Positions 36,345 to 46,045 of a stretch of 64,000 nucleotides of DNA are shown piece after piece. This DNA is from Flexivirga meconopsidis (GTDB lineage: Bacteria; Actinomycetota; Actinomycetes; Actinomycetales; Dermatophilaceae). The notes under the pieces were generated by a model, which saw only the letters and a program-made list of their open reading frames with translations, searched no databases and was not told the DNA's origin. The stretch lies in assembly GCF_026162425.1 (NCBI RefSeq), contig NZ_JAOBQJ010000001.1, positions 124,001-188,000 of the forward strand, given 5' to 3'. Position 1 is the first letter of the stretch; each line of letters begins with the position of its first letter. The translations under genes were made by a program, and so were the position numbers.

Positions 36345-37610
36345 TCACGCCTCGCGAACTGCGCGTGCGCTCAGGCCCCACGCGACGGTCAGCAACAAGA
36401 CCACCCCGAAGGCCACGATCGCCGCATCGATGCCCCACCACGCGGCCAGCACGCCGACCGCGATGACGCCGACGTTGTCGGCCTGCATAGCGATTGCGAT
36501 GACGGCGCTGAATCGGCCCATCACGGCCTCACCATTGCGCTCGGCCATTGTTTGGACCTGACGGCCGGCCCACCCCGTGAGCGCTGGTCCGCCGCTGGCC
36601 ATGCCGAAGCCGACGGCTCCGGCCAGCAGCACGGTCACCGGCCACGCCCGGCCACCGATGAGCCCGATGGCGACAATCGCGACGGCAGCACTGCCGAACG
36701 CGAGCAGTCCGTGTCGCGGCAGGTGGCCGATCCGTTCGACGCGCAGGGCCGTCGCCAGGGTGCCGACGAAGACGCCCAGGAAGGTCGCGGTGACGCCGAG
36801 GGGGAAGGCGATCCCGGGCAGTTGGTGCTCCCGGATCAAGAACGGTACGCCGACGATGACCGCACCCTCGGCCATCGCGCTGCCGACCAGCTGAGTGGTG
36901 ATGGTGCGGCGCAGGACGACGTGCTGTCCGATGATCTGCAGGCCGCGCAGCACGCGTCGCCCGAACGGCTCGCCACCCACACGGGATCGAGCCTGCGACC
37001 CGGTGCGGTCGCCGGCCGACCGGTAGATCAGGGCGTAGAGGACGAAACCGAGCAAGGAGGCCGCGACGGCCACGGTGCCGACGACCGCGCGTCCCAGGGA
37101 AGCAGCCAGCAGGCTACCGCCGAGCGCAATCCCGACCAGCTGCGCGACTCGCTGCCCGGTCGCTTCCGCAGACCGGGCCGCCGGCGCCGCATCGGGCGGC
37201 AGGAAGGTCGAGACGTAGGCACCAATGGCCGGGTTGTGCAGACCGGCGAGACCGTCGAACCCCATCGCCACCAGGCCGAGCAGGACGAGATTGTCCACGT
37301 CCCCAACCCCAAGAACGGCCCACACCGCCAGCAGGACGGTGCGCAGCGCGGTCGTCACCACCAGAATGCGGCCGGAGCCGACACGGTCGACGACGATGCC
37401 ACCAAAGGGCGCGAGCAGCAGGGCAGGAGCAACGCCCGCCGCGATCACCAGGCTGCCGGCGATGTGGTTTGCGGCACCTGCGCCGACCCAGAGCAGCGTT
37501 GCAGACCACAACCCTGCGGCCACCGAATCAGCAACGGTGGCAACCCAATAGGACCGAAACTGCGCGATCCCCGCGACGTCCCGCACGGACCACGTGGTTG
37601 TGTCGCTCAT
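36345..37610 (-). CDS. MFS transporter
   Basis: The 421-residue, 12-helix protein starts MSDTTTWSVRDVAGIAQF. It shares the layout FGGIVVDRVGSGRILVVTTALR with three further MFS proteins in this window (37624, 47077, 50357). The start at 37610 fits the family; the open frame to 37754 does not. It lies 13 bp downstream of the paralogue at 37624, so the two are co-transcribed, and it converges on the deazaflavin gene. The substrate is unknown; export of a small molecule is likely. Confidence 0.85.
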   Translation of the reverse strand: MSDTTTWSVRDVAGIAQFRSYWVATVADSVAAGLWSATLLWVGAGAANHIAGSLVIAAGVAPALLLAPFGGIVVDRVGSGRILVVTTALRTVLLAVWAVLGVGDVDNLVLLGLVAMGFDGLAGLHNPAIGAYVSTFLPPDAAPAARSAEATGQRVAQLVGIALGGSLLAASLGRAVVGTVAVAASLLGFVLYALIYRSAGDRTGSQARSRVGGEPFGRRVLRGLQIIGQHVVLRRTITTQLVGSAMAEGAVIVGVPFLIREHQLPGIAFPLGVTATFLGVFVGTLATALRVERIGHLPRHGLLAFGSAAVAIVAIGLIGGRAWPVTVLLAGAVGFGMASGGPALTGWAGRQVQTMAERNGEAVMGRFSAVIAIAMQADNVGVIAVGVLAAWWGIDAAIVAFGVVLLLTVAWGLSARAVREA

Positions 37611-37623
37611 CGCGGATAGCTGA

Positions 37624-38889
37624 TCAGTGGGTGCGGGCCGCGGTGAACTTCCGCCGCGGCAGCAACCGCACCAGACTGATCGCGCAGATTGCCGCACCGG
37701 CCAAACCGAGCGCCATCGCCGCCGGGTCGACGTCGATGGCGGCAACCAGGCCACCGGTGAGCAACGACCCGAGTGGCTCGATCCCGACGGTGACCAGGCC
37801 GAGGATGGACATCACCCGGCCGACCAGTGCCGCCGGCGTCTGCTCCCGCGCGTAGCCGGTGAGCAGCGGGCCGACCGGCCCAACCGCCAGGCCGATCACG
37901 AAGGCCGTGGTCGCCGCGGCGGCGCGCGAGTCGGCAATGCCGATCGTCGAGACGGCCAAGCAGGTGATGATGGTCAGGCTGATGCCGAGCAGGGTGCGAG
38001 CTCGCGTCGACAACCGGGTCAGTGTCAGCGAGAGCACGGTGCCGAGCGTGATGCCCAATCCGGCGGACCCGATCGCGGCACCGTAATCGCCAGCGCCCCA
38101 GCCCATCCGGTGCGCCTTGATCGGGAGCAAGGCCATCAACGCGCCACCGTTGACCAGGTTGACCACACCCTGCGCAGGGATCGTGGCCGACAGCACCGGA
38201 TGCCGGCGGACGAAGTCGAACCCGGCGCGGATCGTCAGCTCCGGTGCCTCCTCGCCCTCGGGCATCGGAGCATCGGGGATCCGTGCATGGTGCCGCAGTC
38301 GGGACAGCAGCAGGGCCACGATCAGCAGGCACGCTGCCGCACCGACCGTCGGAGCGGAGACTCCGCCGCCGCCCAGCAGCAGACCGCCGAGGAAGCCGCC
38401 CGCCGCCTGGGCCGCACGCATCGCGACCCGTTCCACCGAGACCGCGGTGCCACGCGCGGCGGGCACCAGATACTCGGTCGGGTAGGTCGACATCGCCGAG
38501 TCGTGGAAGCCGGCGACCGCGCCGACCAGCAGGGACACCGCGATGATCGCGACAAATCGGGTCACGTCGAGCGCGACGATCGCGATCACCGACCAGAGCA
38601 GAAAGAGCGCCAACCGGATCGGCGTGGTGCGCCGGACGATGGTGCCCGCGCCGTACTTATCGGTGTGTAGACCGCCGACCAGGATGAACGCCACCTGCGG
38701 GATCGCGGCCGCAGCGAGGATCACGCCGGTGACCAGGCCGTTGGATGCCGACGCGGCGACCCAGCCGAGCATGAGGTACCACATGGAATCCGCCGTCACG
38801 TCGAGGAACGTGACCCCGAGCAAGAGGCGGAACGGGCCGACGCCGACCACTTGACGCGGCGTCCAGCGGGAAGTGGCGTCGACACTCAT
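37624..38889 (-). CDS. MFS transporter, paralogue of the cassette transporters
   Basis: The 421-residue protein is by eye roughly half identical to the cassette transporter at 47077 over the N-half (VLDV/TADSMW..GWVAA, IPQVAFILVGGLHTDKYGAG, VAGFHDSAMSTYPTEY). The aligned family motif is GGLxxDxxGxGxxxRRTxPxRLALxLLW. It precedes the gene at 36345, with 13 bp between them. No regulator lies beside this copy, unlike the cassettes at 45.4-51.6 kb. Confidence 0.88.
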   Translation of the reverse strand: MSVDATSRWTPRQVVGVGPFRLLLGVTFLDVTADSMWYLMLGWVAASASNGLVTGVILAAAAIPQVAFILVGGLHTDKYGAGTIVRRTTPIRLALFLLWSVIAIVALDVTRFVAIIAVSLLVGAVAGFHDSAMSTYPTEYLVPAARGTAVSVERVAMRAAQAAGGFLGGLLLGGGGVSAPTVGAAACLLIVALLLSRLRHHARIPDAPMPEGEEAPELTIRAGFDFVRRHPVLSATIPAQGVVNLVNGGALMALLPIKAHRMGWGAGDYGAAIGSAGLGITLGTVLSLTLTRLSTRARTLLGISLTIITCLAVSTIGIADSRAAAATTAFVIGLAVGPVGPLLTGYAREQTPAALVGRVMSILGLVTVGIEPLGSLLTGGLVAAIDVDPAAMALGLAGAAICAISLVRLLPRRKFTAARTH

Positions 38890-38967
38890 GACGTCAACAT
38901 GTCATTGCGCGACACGCTTCTGTGCTCGTCCCCAGGCAAAGATTTGGTAATGACGGAGTAGCTCGCA

Positions 38968-40467
38968 TCAGGATGCACTCGACTCCGGCTGCTCCGCCCA
39001 CCACCGCAACAGCTCCTCGCGGGCGGCGTCCTCGCCGACCGGGCCATGATCCAGCCGGTAGGCGAGCAGGTGTTTGTACGCGCGCCCGAGCACCGGGCCC
39101 GGCCTGATCTGCAATGCCTCGGCGATCTGGTTGCCGTCGAGTTCCGGTCGCACCGCGTCCAGCTCCTCCTGCGCGCGCAGCGCCGCGATGCGCCCCTCCA
39201 GTCCGTCGTATGACGCAGCCAGCGCCGCTGCCTTGCGGCGATTGCGGGTTGTGCAGTCGCTGCGGGTGAGCAGGTGCAGCCGGGACAGCAGCGGTCCGGC
39301 GTCGGTGATGTAGCGGCGCACCGCCGAGTCGGTCCACTGGGCATCGCCATACCCGTGGAAGCGCAGGTGCAGCTCGGTCAGCCGCGACACGTCGTTGATC
39401 GTGGCCTTGTCGAAACGCAACGCCCGCAGTCGTTTTCGGGCCAGCTTCGCGCCGACCATCTCGTGATGATGGAAGGAGACGCCGCCGCCGGACTCGAAGC
39501 GCCGGGTGGCCGGTTTGCCGACGTCGTGCAACAGCGCGGCCAGGCGCAACACCAGGTCCGGGCCGCCGACGAGTTCCGGCTCGTCCAGCCCGGGCACGAC
39601 CCGCGGACCTTCCAGCGCCATCGCCTGCTCCAGCACCGTCAGCGAGTGCTCGTAGACGTCCTTGTGCCGGTGGTGCTCGTCGACCTCCAGCCGCAGCGCG
39701 GGCAGCTCGGGCAGCACGTAGTCGGCGATGCCGGTGTCGACCAGGAGAGTGAGCCCGGAGCGCGGGTCCGGCGAGAGCAGCAGCTTGATGAGTTCGTCCC
39801 GCACCCGTTCGGCCGAGATCATCTCGATCGACGAGGCGAGCTCGCTCATCGCGGCACGCACTCGCGGGTCCACCGCGAAGCCGAGCTGAGCGGCAAACCG
39901 GGCCGCGCGCATCATCCGCAGCGGGTCGTCGCCGAACGACACCTCCGGCGGGGACGGTGTCATGAGGGTGCGGGCCGCGAGCGCGGCGATCCCGCCATAC
40001 GGGTCGACAAAATCCAGCGACGGCAGCCGCAGCGCCATCGCGTTGACGGTGAAGTCGCGCCGCACCAGGTCGTCCTCGAGCGAGTCGCCGAACGCGACTT
40101 GCGGTTTGCGGGACTGCCGGTCGTAGACGTCCGACCGATAGGTGGTGACCTCGACGACACTGTCGCCCTTGCGTGCCCCGATCGTGCCGAAGTCGCGGCC
40201 GATGTCCCAGGTTGCCGATGCCCAGGGCTTCAGCAGGGCCTCGGTCTGGTCGGGTGTCGCCGAGGTGGTCAGGTCCAGATCGTGGGAGCTGCGGCCGAGG
40301 AACGCGTCGCGCACCGGTCCGCCGACGAGCGCGAGCTCGTGGCCGGCGGCGGCGAAGAGGTCACCGAGTTCCTGCAGCAGCGGCAGCGAGGGCGCGAGGT
40401 GGCTCACGGCGCGGCGGCGCAGCGCGTCATACGAGTCGGAGGGGTCGGACGTCGGCACGAGAGTCAA
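38968..40467 (-). CDS. cca: CCA tRNA nucleotidyltransferase
   Basis: The enzyme adds or repairs the CCA end of tRNAs. The 499-residue class II protein has the nucleotidyltransferase signature LVGGPVRDAFLGRSSHDLDLTT and the RRDFTVNAMAL motif. An HD-type domain (LAALLHDVGKPATRRFESGGGVSFHHHE) follows in the C-half. It is the normal first gene of the origin-proximal conserved order, divergent from the NUDIX-DUF6049-murJ unit. Confidence 0.95.
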   Translation of the reverse strand: MTLVPTSDPSDSYDALRRRAVSHLAPSLPLLQELGDLFAAAGHELALVGGPVRDAFLGRSSHDLDLTTSATPDQTEALLKPWASATWDIGRDFGTIGARKGDSVVEVTTYRSDVYDRQSRKPQVAFGDSLEDDLVRRDFTVNAMALRLPSLDFVDPYGGIAALAARTLMTPSPPEVSFGDDPLRMMRAARFAAQLGFAVDPRVRAAMSELASSIEMISAERVRDELIKLLLSPDPRSGLTLLVDTGIADYVLPELPALRLEVDEHHRHKDVYEHSLTVLEQAMALEGPRVVPGLDEPELVGGPDLVLRLAALLHDVGKPATRRFESGGGVSFHHHEMVGAKLARKRLRALRFDKATINDVSRLTELHLRFHGYGDAQWTDSAVRRYITDAGPLLSRLHLLTRSDCTTRNRRKAAALAASYDGLEGRIAALRAQEELDAVRPELDGNQIAEALQIRPGPVLGRAYKHLLAYRLDHGPVGEDAAREELLRWWAEQPESSAS

Positions 40468-40530
40468 GGGTAGGTCAGCGAATCACCGGAACCGGACGGT
40501 GTGACAGCAAGTGCGGTTTACAGTGTCTGA

Positions 40531-41016
40531 ATGACCCTCCACACTCCGCGCGCCGGCCGCTCGGTGCGGCGGCTGCCGGCTGTGGAGGAGACGTCCGCGG
40601 GCGGGGTGATCATCGATGTCGCCGGCGGGTTCGGCTGGATCGCGCTGATCGCGCGGCACAACCGGGCGGGCCGGCTGGAGTGGTGCCTGCCCAAGGGCCA
40701 CGTGGAGCCGGGCGAAACGCTGGTCGAGACGGCGGTTCGTGAAGTCAAAGAAGAAACAGGCATCATCGGACGTGCCCTGCTGACGCTCGGCACGATCGAC
40801 TATTGGTTCAGCACCCCGCAATTCCGCATCCACAAGCGGGTGCATCACTACATGCTGGAGGCACTCGGTGGCGAGATCAGCATCGACGGCGACCCCGATC
40901 ACGAGGCCGTCGACGCGCGCTGGTTCCGGCTCGACCGGGTGCAGCGCAGGCTGACCTTCCCCAATGAGCGCCGCATCGTCCAGACCGCTTGGCAACATCT
41001 CGCCGGCACCGCGTAA
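40531..41016 (+). CDS. NUDIX hydrolase
   Basis: The 161-residue protein carries the full NUDIX box GHVEPGETLVETAVREVKEE followed by TGI, with the Glu residues for metal binding. Such enzymes cleave nucleoside diphosphates linked to another group; the substrate is unknown. It is the usual gene between the tRNA nucleotidyltransferase and DUF6049 in Actinobacteria. The DUF6049 gene starts inside its 3' end. Confidence 0.92.
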   Translation: MTLHTPRAGRSVRRLPAVEETSAGGVIIDVAGGFGWIALIARHNRAGRLEWCLPKGHVEPGETLVETAVREVKEETGIIGRALLTLGTIDYWFSTPQFRIHKRVHHYMLEALGGEISIDGDPDHEAVDARWFRLDRVQRRLTFPNERRIVQTAWQHLAGTA

Positions 41017-43354
41017 CCGTCTGCTCGCCGTCGTCCTGGCGGCACTCCTGGTCCTCCTCCCCTTCGGTATGACGGGGGCCGCGCACGCGGCCACGGACTC
41101 CGCCTCGTCGGCCGACATCCGGCTCGGCGCGAACGACCCGGCGGTGGCGACCCGGGGCGCGCAGGTACGGGTGTCCGGAACCATCACCAACTCAGGGTCG
41201 GAGCCGATCGAGCAGCCCGTCGTGCGGCTCTCGCTGTCGGATCGCCTGCTGGACACCCACTCCGAGGTCGACTCGTGGAGCGCCGGCAAGCTGCAACTGC
41301 CGCTGACGGAGGTCGCGTCCACGCAAACGGGGACGATCGACCCGGGCAAGTCGGGGACGTTCAGCGTCACCATTCCCGCCGACAAACTGCAATACCGCTA
41401 CGGGCTCGCCTCCTTGCCGATGAGCGTGGCGGTCACCGATGACGCGGCCCAGTCCGGGTCCGCGGTGCGCGGCACGACCCGCAGCACGCTGGAGTTTCGC
41501 ACCGGCAGCGTTGACCACCCGTTGCAGGTGAGCGTCGTCGTCCCGCTCACCCTGCCCGCCGACCCCGCGTTGTTCGGCCCGAGCGGCGAGGAGCGCACGG
41601 CGGCCTGGCGGCGGGCGATCGGCCCCGACTCGCAGGTCCAGCGCACCCTGGACGCGCTCGACGGCACGCCGGTGATCTGGGCGATCGATCCCGAACTCGT
41701 CGACCCGCCGGCTCCTGCCGACGACAACGTCCCGCCCGCGTCGGCGGAGAGTCCGTCGCCAAGTGAATCGCCGAGCGGGTCGCCGACCGGGTCGCCGTCC
41801 GCGACCTCCACCGCCGGCAGCGACGGCTCCGCGGCTGCGCAGTCGCCCGCCCCGACCGACTCGTCCTCGTCGCCGAGCGACGCGTCCTCGTCCTCCTCCT
41901 CGTCGTCCTCGAGCACGGCACCCACCGAAGAGACCGACAGCGTCGCGAGCCTGGTCGCCGGTCTGAAAGGACGGCTGACCGGTCTGACCTCGGGTCAGTC
42001 GGTGTGGTGGCTGCCGTGGGACGACCCGGATCTCGGCGCGCTCCGGTCCGCGGGCAAGCCCGGGCAGGCACTCGCCACCCGGGACCTGACCCGCGGCATA
42101 CCGGACGACCTGAAGAGCGTGAGCACGCAGCGCGTGCTCGCACCCACCGGCGACGTCCCGGCCGGCGCGGTCACCGACGCCGCCAAGACGGTGTCCGCCG
42201 GCGACAAGTCGCAGCCGATCGCGCTGGTGCCCTCCCGTGCCCTGCCTGCTCGCGACGTGCCCTCGGCGACCGGCTCACTCGCCGGCACCCGCGGCGTGCT
42301 GGCGTATGACGAGAGCCTCTCCAAGACGTTCGGCACCGCGGCCGACTCTGCGGGACAACGAGCCAACCTGCTGCTCGCCCATCTGATGGCGACCTATCAG
42401 CAGTCGCCGGGAACGCAGCGATCGGTTGCGTTGGTGGCCCCGCGCACCGGTGGCGCGAGTCCCGCGGTGCTCGCCGCCGAGGTCAAGGCCATGCAGGCGG
42501 CGCCGTGGGTGCAGCTGCGCGACGCGACGGAGACCGCCGCCGACCTGCAGGCCGCGCCGACCACGAGGTTGTTGCCCACTCCGCGGCCCGGCCCGGCATA
42601 CCCGACGCCTGGGAAGAGTGCCGTCTCGGCAGCCCTGCTGGAGCAGTTGCCCGAGTCGCGACGCCGGCTGTCGGCACTGCAGTCGATCCTGGTCGACGGC
42701 GACGACGTGGTCGACGACCGCCGTCGCGGACTCGACGTCATCGGGTCCGCGCGCTGGCGAGGTCAGGGTTCGGCGGCCGCGTCGGTCGCGGACCGTAACG
42801 CGTCCGCGGTGGTTGCGGTGCTGGACAAGGTCTCGGTGCGCGACTCGTCGATCAACTTCTTCGCCAATTCCGGTGACATCACAGTCACGGTCACCAACGA
42901 CCTCAACCGGGCCGTGCACGACGTGACCCTGACCCTGCAGCCGCGCAAATACCAGCTCCAGATCGAGGACCCGTCGAAAACCGTTGCGGTCCGTGCCAAC
43001 TCGCGCGGCGCCGCCAAGTTCGGCATCAAGGCGGTCGGCAGCGGCAACGTGCCGATCGACGTGCTGCTCAGCACGCCCAAGGGGTCCGCCTGGCCGGGCT
43101 CCGACGCGCCCGCGCAGCTGACGGTCAACGTCCGGCCGACATCCGGGTGGATCATGTGGGTGCTGGGCGCGCTCGCCGTGCTCGTGCTGATCTTCGGCCT
43201 GCGCCGCGCGCTGCGGCGCGGTCCTCGCACCGCTTCGGCACCGGCTCCTGCGGGCGCCCCGGCACCGGACCACGCGATCGTCGACGCCGGCGAGCGCGTG
43301 GCCAAACTGCCCGACGCCCCGCACCGAACGACCGAAAGCACCACCGATGACTGA
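40964..43354 (+). CDS. DUF6049 family membrane-anchored protein
   Basis: The 796-residue protein has an N-terminal signal region (RNRLLAVVLAALLVLLPFG, followed by AHAA) and a large extracellular part. One C-terminal membrane helix (IMWVLGALAVLVLIFGLRRA) and a basic tail follow. Residues about 255-320 are a low-complexity Ser/Pro/Thr stretch. DUF6049 proteins always sit beside murJ and are probably involved in envelope synthesis. The frame from 40964 overlaps NUDIX by 53 bp; a TTG at 40988 is an alternative start. Its end overlaps murJ by 8 bp. Confidence 0.9.
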   Translation: MSAASSRPLGNISPAPRNRLLAVVLAALLVLLPFGMTGAAHAATDSASSADIRLGANDPAVATRGAQVRVSGTITNSGSEPIEQPVVRLSLSDRLLDTHSEVDSWSAGKLQLPLTEVASTQTGTIDPGKSGTFSVTIPADKLQYRYGLASLPMSVAVTDDAAQSGSAVRGTTRSTLEFRTGSVDHPLQVSVVVPLTLPADPALFGPSGEERTAAWRRAIGPDSQVQRTLDALDGTPVIWAIDPELVDPPAPADDNVPPASAESPSPSESPSGSPTGSPSATSTAGSDGSAAAQSPAPTDSSSSPSDASSSSSSSSSSTAPTEETDSVASLVAGLKGRLTGLTSGQSVWWLPWDDPDLGALRSAGKPGQALATRDLTRGIPDDLKSVSTQRVLAPTGDVPAGAVTDAAKTVSAGDKSQPIALVPSRALPARDVPSATGSLAGTRGVLAYDESLSKTFGTAADSAGQRANLLLAHLMATYQQSPGTQRSVALVAPRTGGASPAVLAAEVKAMQAAPWVQLRDATETAADLQAAPTTRLLPTPRPGPAYPTPGKSAVSAALLEQLPESRRRLSALQSILVDGDDVVDDRRRGLDVIGSARWRGQGSAAASVADRNASAVVAVLDKVSVRDSSINFFANSGDITVTVTNDLNRAVHDVTLTLQPRKYQLQIEDPSKTVAVRANSRGAAKFGIKAVGSGNVPIDVLLSTPKGSAWPGSDAPAQLTVNVRPTSGWIMWVLGALAVLVLIFGLRRALRRGPRTASAPAPAGAPAPDHAIVDAGERVAKLPDAPHRTTESTTDD

Positions 43355-45212
43355 GGACAGCCGCCCGAGTCTGGGACAGCTGTATTCCGAGCAGGCCGCC
43401 GCACGCCCGTCGCGAGCCCCGGAGTCGCAGGCGAGCCTGGGCGCGCTCTATGCGGAGTGGATCGGCGAGGACTCCGGCTACCTGCCGGTCGCCGATCCGG
43501 AGGTGGTCGCCGCCCGGCGCGAGCAGTTGGAGGCGGAGGCGAGCGCCGCCTCGGCGACCAGCCCGGAGGGCGCGGGTGGCGCCATACCCGCACCGCAGCA
43601 GTCCGCGGCGGGCGGCATCGGCCGGGCCAGCGCGATCATGGCCGCGGGCACGATGGTCTCCCGGCTACTCGGTTTCGTCCGGACGATCCTGCTCGGCGCG
43701 CTGATCTATCAGACGGTCGGCAACGTCTGGGCGACCGCCAATCAGCTGCCCAACTCCATCTACATCCTGCTGGCCGGCGGCGTGATCAATGCGGTGCTGG
43801 TGCCGCAGATCACCCGGGCACTGACCCACAAGGACGGCGGGCAGGCCTACACCGACCGGCTGCTGACGCTGGCGATGACGATCCTGCTGGGCGCCACCAT
43901 CGTCTTCGCGATTGCGTCGCCGCTGGTCTTCAAGATCGGCTACGTGTCGGCATCGGGCGAGACATTCAAGCTCGGTGTGCTCTTCACCTTGTTGTGTATG
44001 CCGCAGCTGTTCTTCTACGGCCTCTACACCCTGTTCGGCGAGGTGCTCAACGCGCGCAGCCGGTTCGGCGCCCTGATGTGGGCGCCGGCGTTGGCGAACC
44101 TCTTCGCGATCGCCGGCATCGTCTGGCTGCTCTTCTCCACCGATCAGCGACCGGTGAGTGACCCGGGTGACTGGACGATGACCCAGACCGTGGTGCTGGC
44201 CGGCAGCGCGACACTCGGCATCGTCGCCCAGGCGCTGGTGCTGATCATCCCGCTGCGGCGTTCGGGCTACCGCTGGCGCCCGGACTTCACCTTCCGCGGT
44301 GTGGGGCTGCGCAGCACCTCGAAGATCGCCGGTTGGGCGTTCGCGGCGGTCGTGGTCCAGCAGGTCGGCGTGCTACTGATCAACACCAACGTGCTCAACG
44401 CGGCCAAGAACGCGTCCGCCACCCTGGCGCAGAGCTATGCGTTCCTGTTCTTCATGCTGCCGCACTCACTGGTCACGCTCAGCCTGATCACCGCGCTGTT
44501 CACCCGGATGTCGCGATCCGCGCACGCCGGGTCGACGCGGGCGGTGACCGAGGACGCCCGGCTCAGTCTTCGCCTGTCGTCGGTGGCGACCATCGCGGCC
44601 ACTTTCGGCTCACTCGTGGCGGCCGGCCCGCTCGCGCACTTCTTCTACGGTGCTGAGTTGGGCAACGCGGTCGAGCGGCAGACGATCGCGATGATGCTCG
44701 GGCTGGTGCCGTTCACCGTGATCGTCGTGGTGCAGCGGGTCTTCTTCGCCTACGAGGACGCGCGCACCCCGTTCGTCATGCAGGCGGTATGCACCGTGGT
44801 GACCGCGCTCGTCGCACTTCCATCGCTGTTGCTGCCCGACCCCTGGATCGGTTTCGGCGTCGGCATCGCCGGATCGATCGCCTACGTCGTCGAAGCGGTC
44901 GTCGGCTTCCGCTGGCTCCGACAGCGCCGACTTCCCCGCCTGCACATCGTCGACGTGATGCAGACCTGGGTGCGACTGGCCGTCGCGGGTGTGCTCGCGC
45001 TGGTGATCGCGTTCGCAGTGCGCTTCGCCCTCGCCCTCGCGCTCGGCGACGAGACCCGGTCGGCCAACCTGGTGATCCTGCTCGGTGCCGCCGTGAGTTT
45101 CATGGCCCTGTATGTCGTGATCGCCCGCCGACTGCATGTGCGCGAGGTGGAGGAGCTGGTCTCGGTGGTCGGCAACAAGCTCGGCGGTGTGCGCCGGCTG
45201 GCCGGCCGATGA
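43347..45212 (+). CDS. murJ: Lipid II flippase MurJ (MviN)
   Basis: MurJ flips lipid II across the membrane for peptidoglycan synthesis. The 621-residue protein has a roughly 90-residue cytosolic N-tail (LGQLYSEQAAARPSRAP, LGALYAEWIGEDSG). Fourteen helices follow from GRASAIMAAGTMVSRLLGFVR. Family motifs include NQLPNSIYILLAGGVINAVLVPQI and MLPHSLVTLSLITALFTRMS. In mycobacteria a pseudokinase domain is fused to its C-terminus. Here that gene is separate and lies 6.5 kb away, after the inserted cassettes. Confidence 0.95.
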   Translation: MTEDSRPSLGQLYSEQAAARPSRAPESQASLGALYAEWIGEDSGYLPVADPEVVAARREQLEAEASAASATSPEGAGGAIPAPQQSAAGGIGRASAIMAAGTMVSRLLGFVRTILLGALIYQTVGNVWATANQLPNSIYILLAGGVINAVLVPQITRALTHKDGGQAYTDRLLTLAMTILLGATIVFAIASPLVFKIGYVSASGETFKLGVLFTLLCMPQLFFYGLYTLFGEVLNARSRFGALMWAPALANLFAIAGIVWLLFSTDQRPVSDPGDWTMTQTVVLAGSATLGIVAQALVLIIPLRRSGYRWRPDFTFRGVGLRSTSKIAGWAFAAVVVQQVGVLLINTNVLNAAKNASATLAQSYAFLFFMLPHSLVTLSLITALFTRMSRSAHAGSTRAVTEDARLSLRLSSVATIAATFGSLVAAGPLAHFFYGAELGNAVERQTIAMMLGLVPFTVIVVVQRVFFAYEDARTPFVMQAVCTVVTALVALPSLLLPDPWIGFGVGIAGSIAYVVEAVVGFRWLRQRRLPRLHIVDVMQTWVRLAVAGVLALVIAFAVRFALALALGDETRSANLVILLGAAVSFMALYVVIARRLHVREVEELVSVVGNKLGGVRRLAGR

Positions 45213-45234
45213 GCCCCGTCATACGGCCAAACGA

Positions 45235-45267
45235 CGAAAGACCCGGGCAACTGCCACGGGTCTTTCG
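45235..45267 (+). terminator. Terminator after murJ
   Basis: An 11-bp perfect stem CGAAAGACCCG / CGGGTCTTTCG encloses an 11-base loop, 22 bp after the murJ stop. It would end the murJ transcript before the inserted cassettes. Confidence 0.8.
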
Positions 45268-45352
45268 GTGATTAAGGTGGGGGACGTTAGCCGCCGCTGC
45301 CGCGAACCTTCATGAGGGGACTCCGATCTGGGGGATTCAACCGGGTAAGCAG

Positions 45353-45372
45353 GCCGTGTGCGCACACACGGC
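45353..45372. repeat. Small inverted repeat upstream of cassette 1
   Basis: GCCGTGTG, four bases, then CACACGGC form an 8-bp stem about 64 bp before the first cassette gene. CACATGTG follows at 45378. Either could be an operator for the downstream winged-helix regulator. Confidence 0.4.
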
Positions 45373-45435
45373 TGCAACACATGTGAAGCATAGTGGCTCG
45401 CGCGCTCGGCAGCTAGCTGCGATTAGGCTCGGCGC

Positions 45436-46017
45436 GTGCCAGTAGAGCGGACGCCGGACCCGACGCCTGAGATCTTCGACGTCATGTGCGACCCGGTGCG
45501 CTGGCGGGCCTATCAGTTGCTGCGGGTGCACGGTCCACTACGTGCCCGCCAACTCGCACAGAGCGTCGGCACCTCCGAGGCCACGATGATGCGCAATCTG
45601 CAGGAGATGGACCGGGTCGGCTTCATCACTTCTGTCGACGACGGATCGGGCAAGCAACTGCGGTTCCGGCCCTGGCGCGCGATACAAGGCGGCATGCGGC
45701 TGACGGGCTTGGAGACCGACTTCGACCAGGACACGATGGCTCGCTGGATGCGGGTGTATGTCGAAACCCAGATGGTTCTGCTGCGCGAGTGGGCCGATCA
45801 GGAGAACGGCTGGTCAGACGAGTGGCGCGAGGCCGTGCTCAATTACGACTACTGGCTGCGGCTGACCCGCGACGAGGTATCCGCGCTGACCGACGAGTTG
45901 GTCACGGTGTGCCAGAAGTACGCGTCGATGGCGCACTCCCGAGAGGACATTCCGGACGCCGAGGCCATCGTGGTGACGACGAACGTGTTCCCGATCAAGA
46001 AGCCGCGCGACAGCTGA
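45436..46017 (+). CDS. Winged-helix (ArsR-like) regulator, cassette copy 1
   Basis: The 193-residue protein has an N-terminal winged helix (PVRWRAYQLLRVHGPLRARQLAQSVGTSEATMMRNLQEMDRVGFI). A C-terminal helical and strand region follows (MARWMRVYVETQMVLLREWADQ...YDYWLRLTRDEVSALTDEL). The gene at 48531 encodes a clear paralogue with the same order of motifs. It starts at a GTG 168 bp after the murJ terminator and converges on the XRE gene. It is a likely repressor of the cassette. Confidence 0.85.
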   Translation: MPVERTPDPTPEIFDVMCDPVRWRAYQLLRVHGPLRARQLAQSVGTSEATMMRNLQEMDRVGFITSVDDGSGKQLRFRPWRAIQGGMRLTGLETDFDQDTMARWMRVYVETQMVLLREWADQENGWSDEWREAVLNYDYWLRLTRDEVSALTDELVTVCQKYASMAHSREDIPDAEAIVVTTNVFPIKKPRDS

Positions 46018-46045
46018 CGCGCTTCGTCATACGGGCTGAGGACGG

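Noticed and set aside
41730-41930. Ser/Pro/Thr-rich low-complexity stretch in the DUF6049 protein
   Set aside because: A normal extracellular linker of envelope proteins, not a repeat system.
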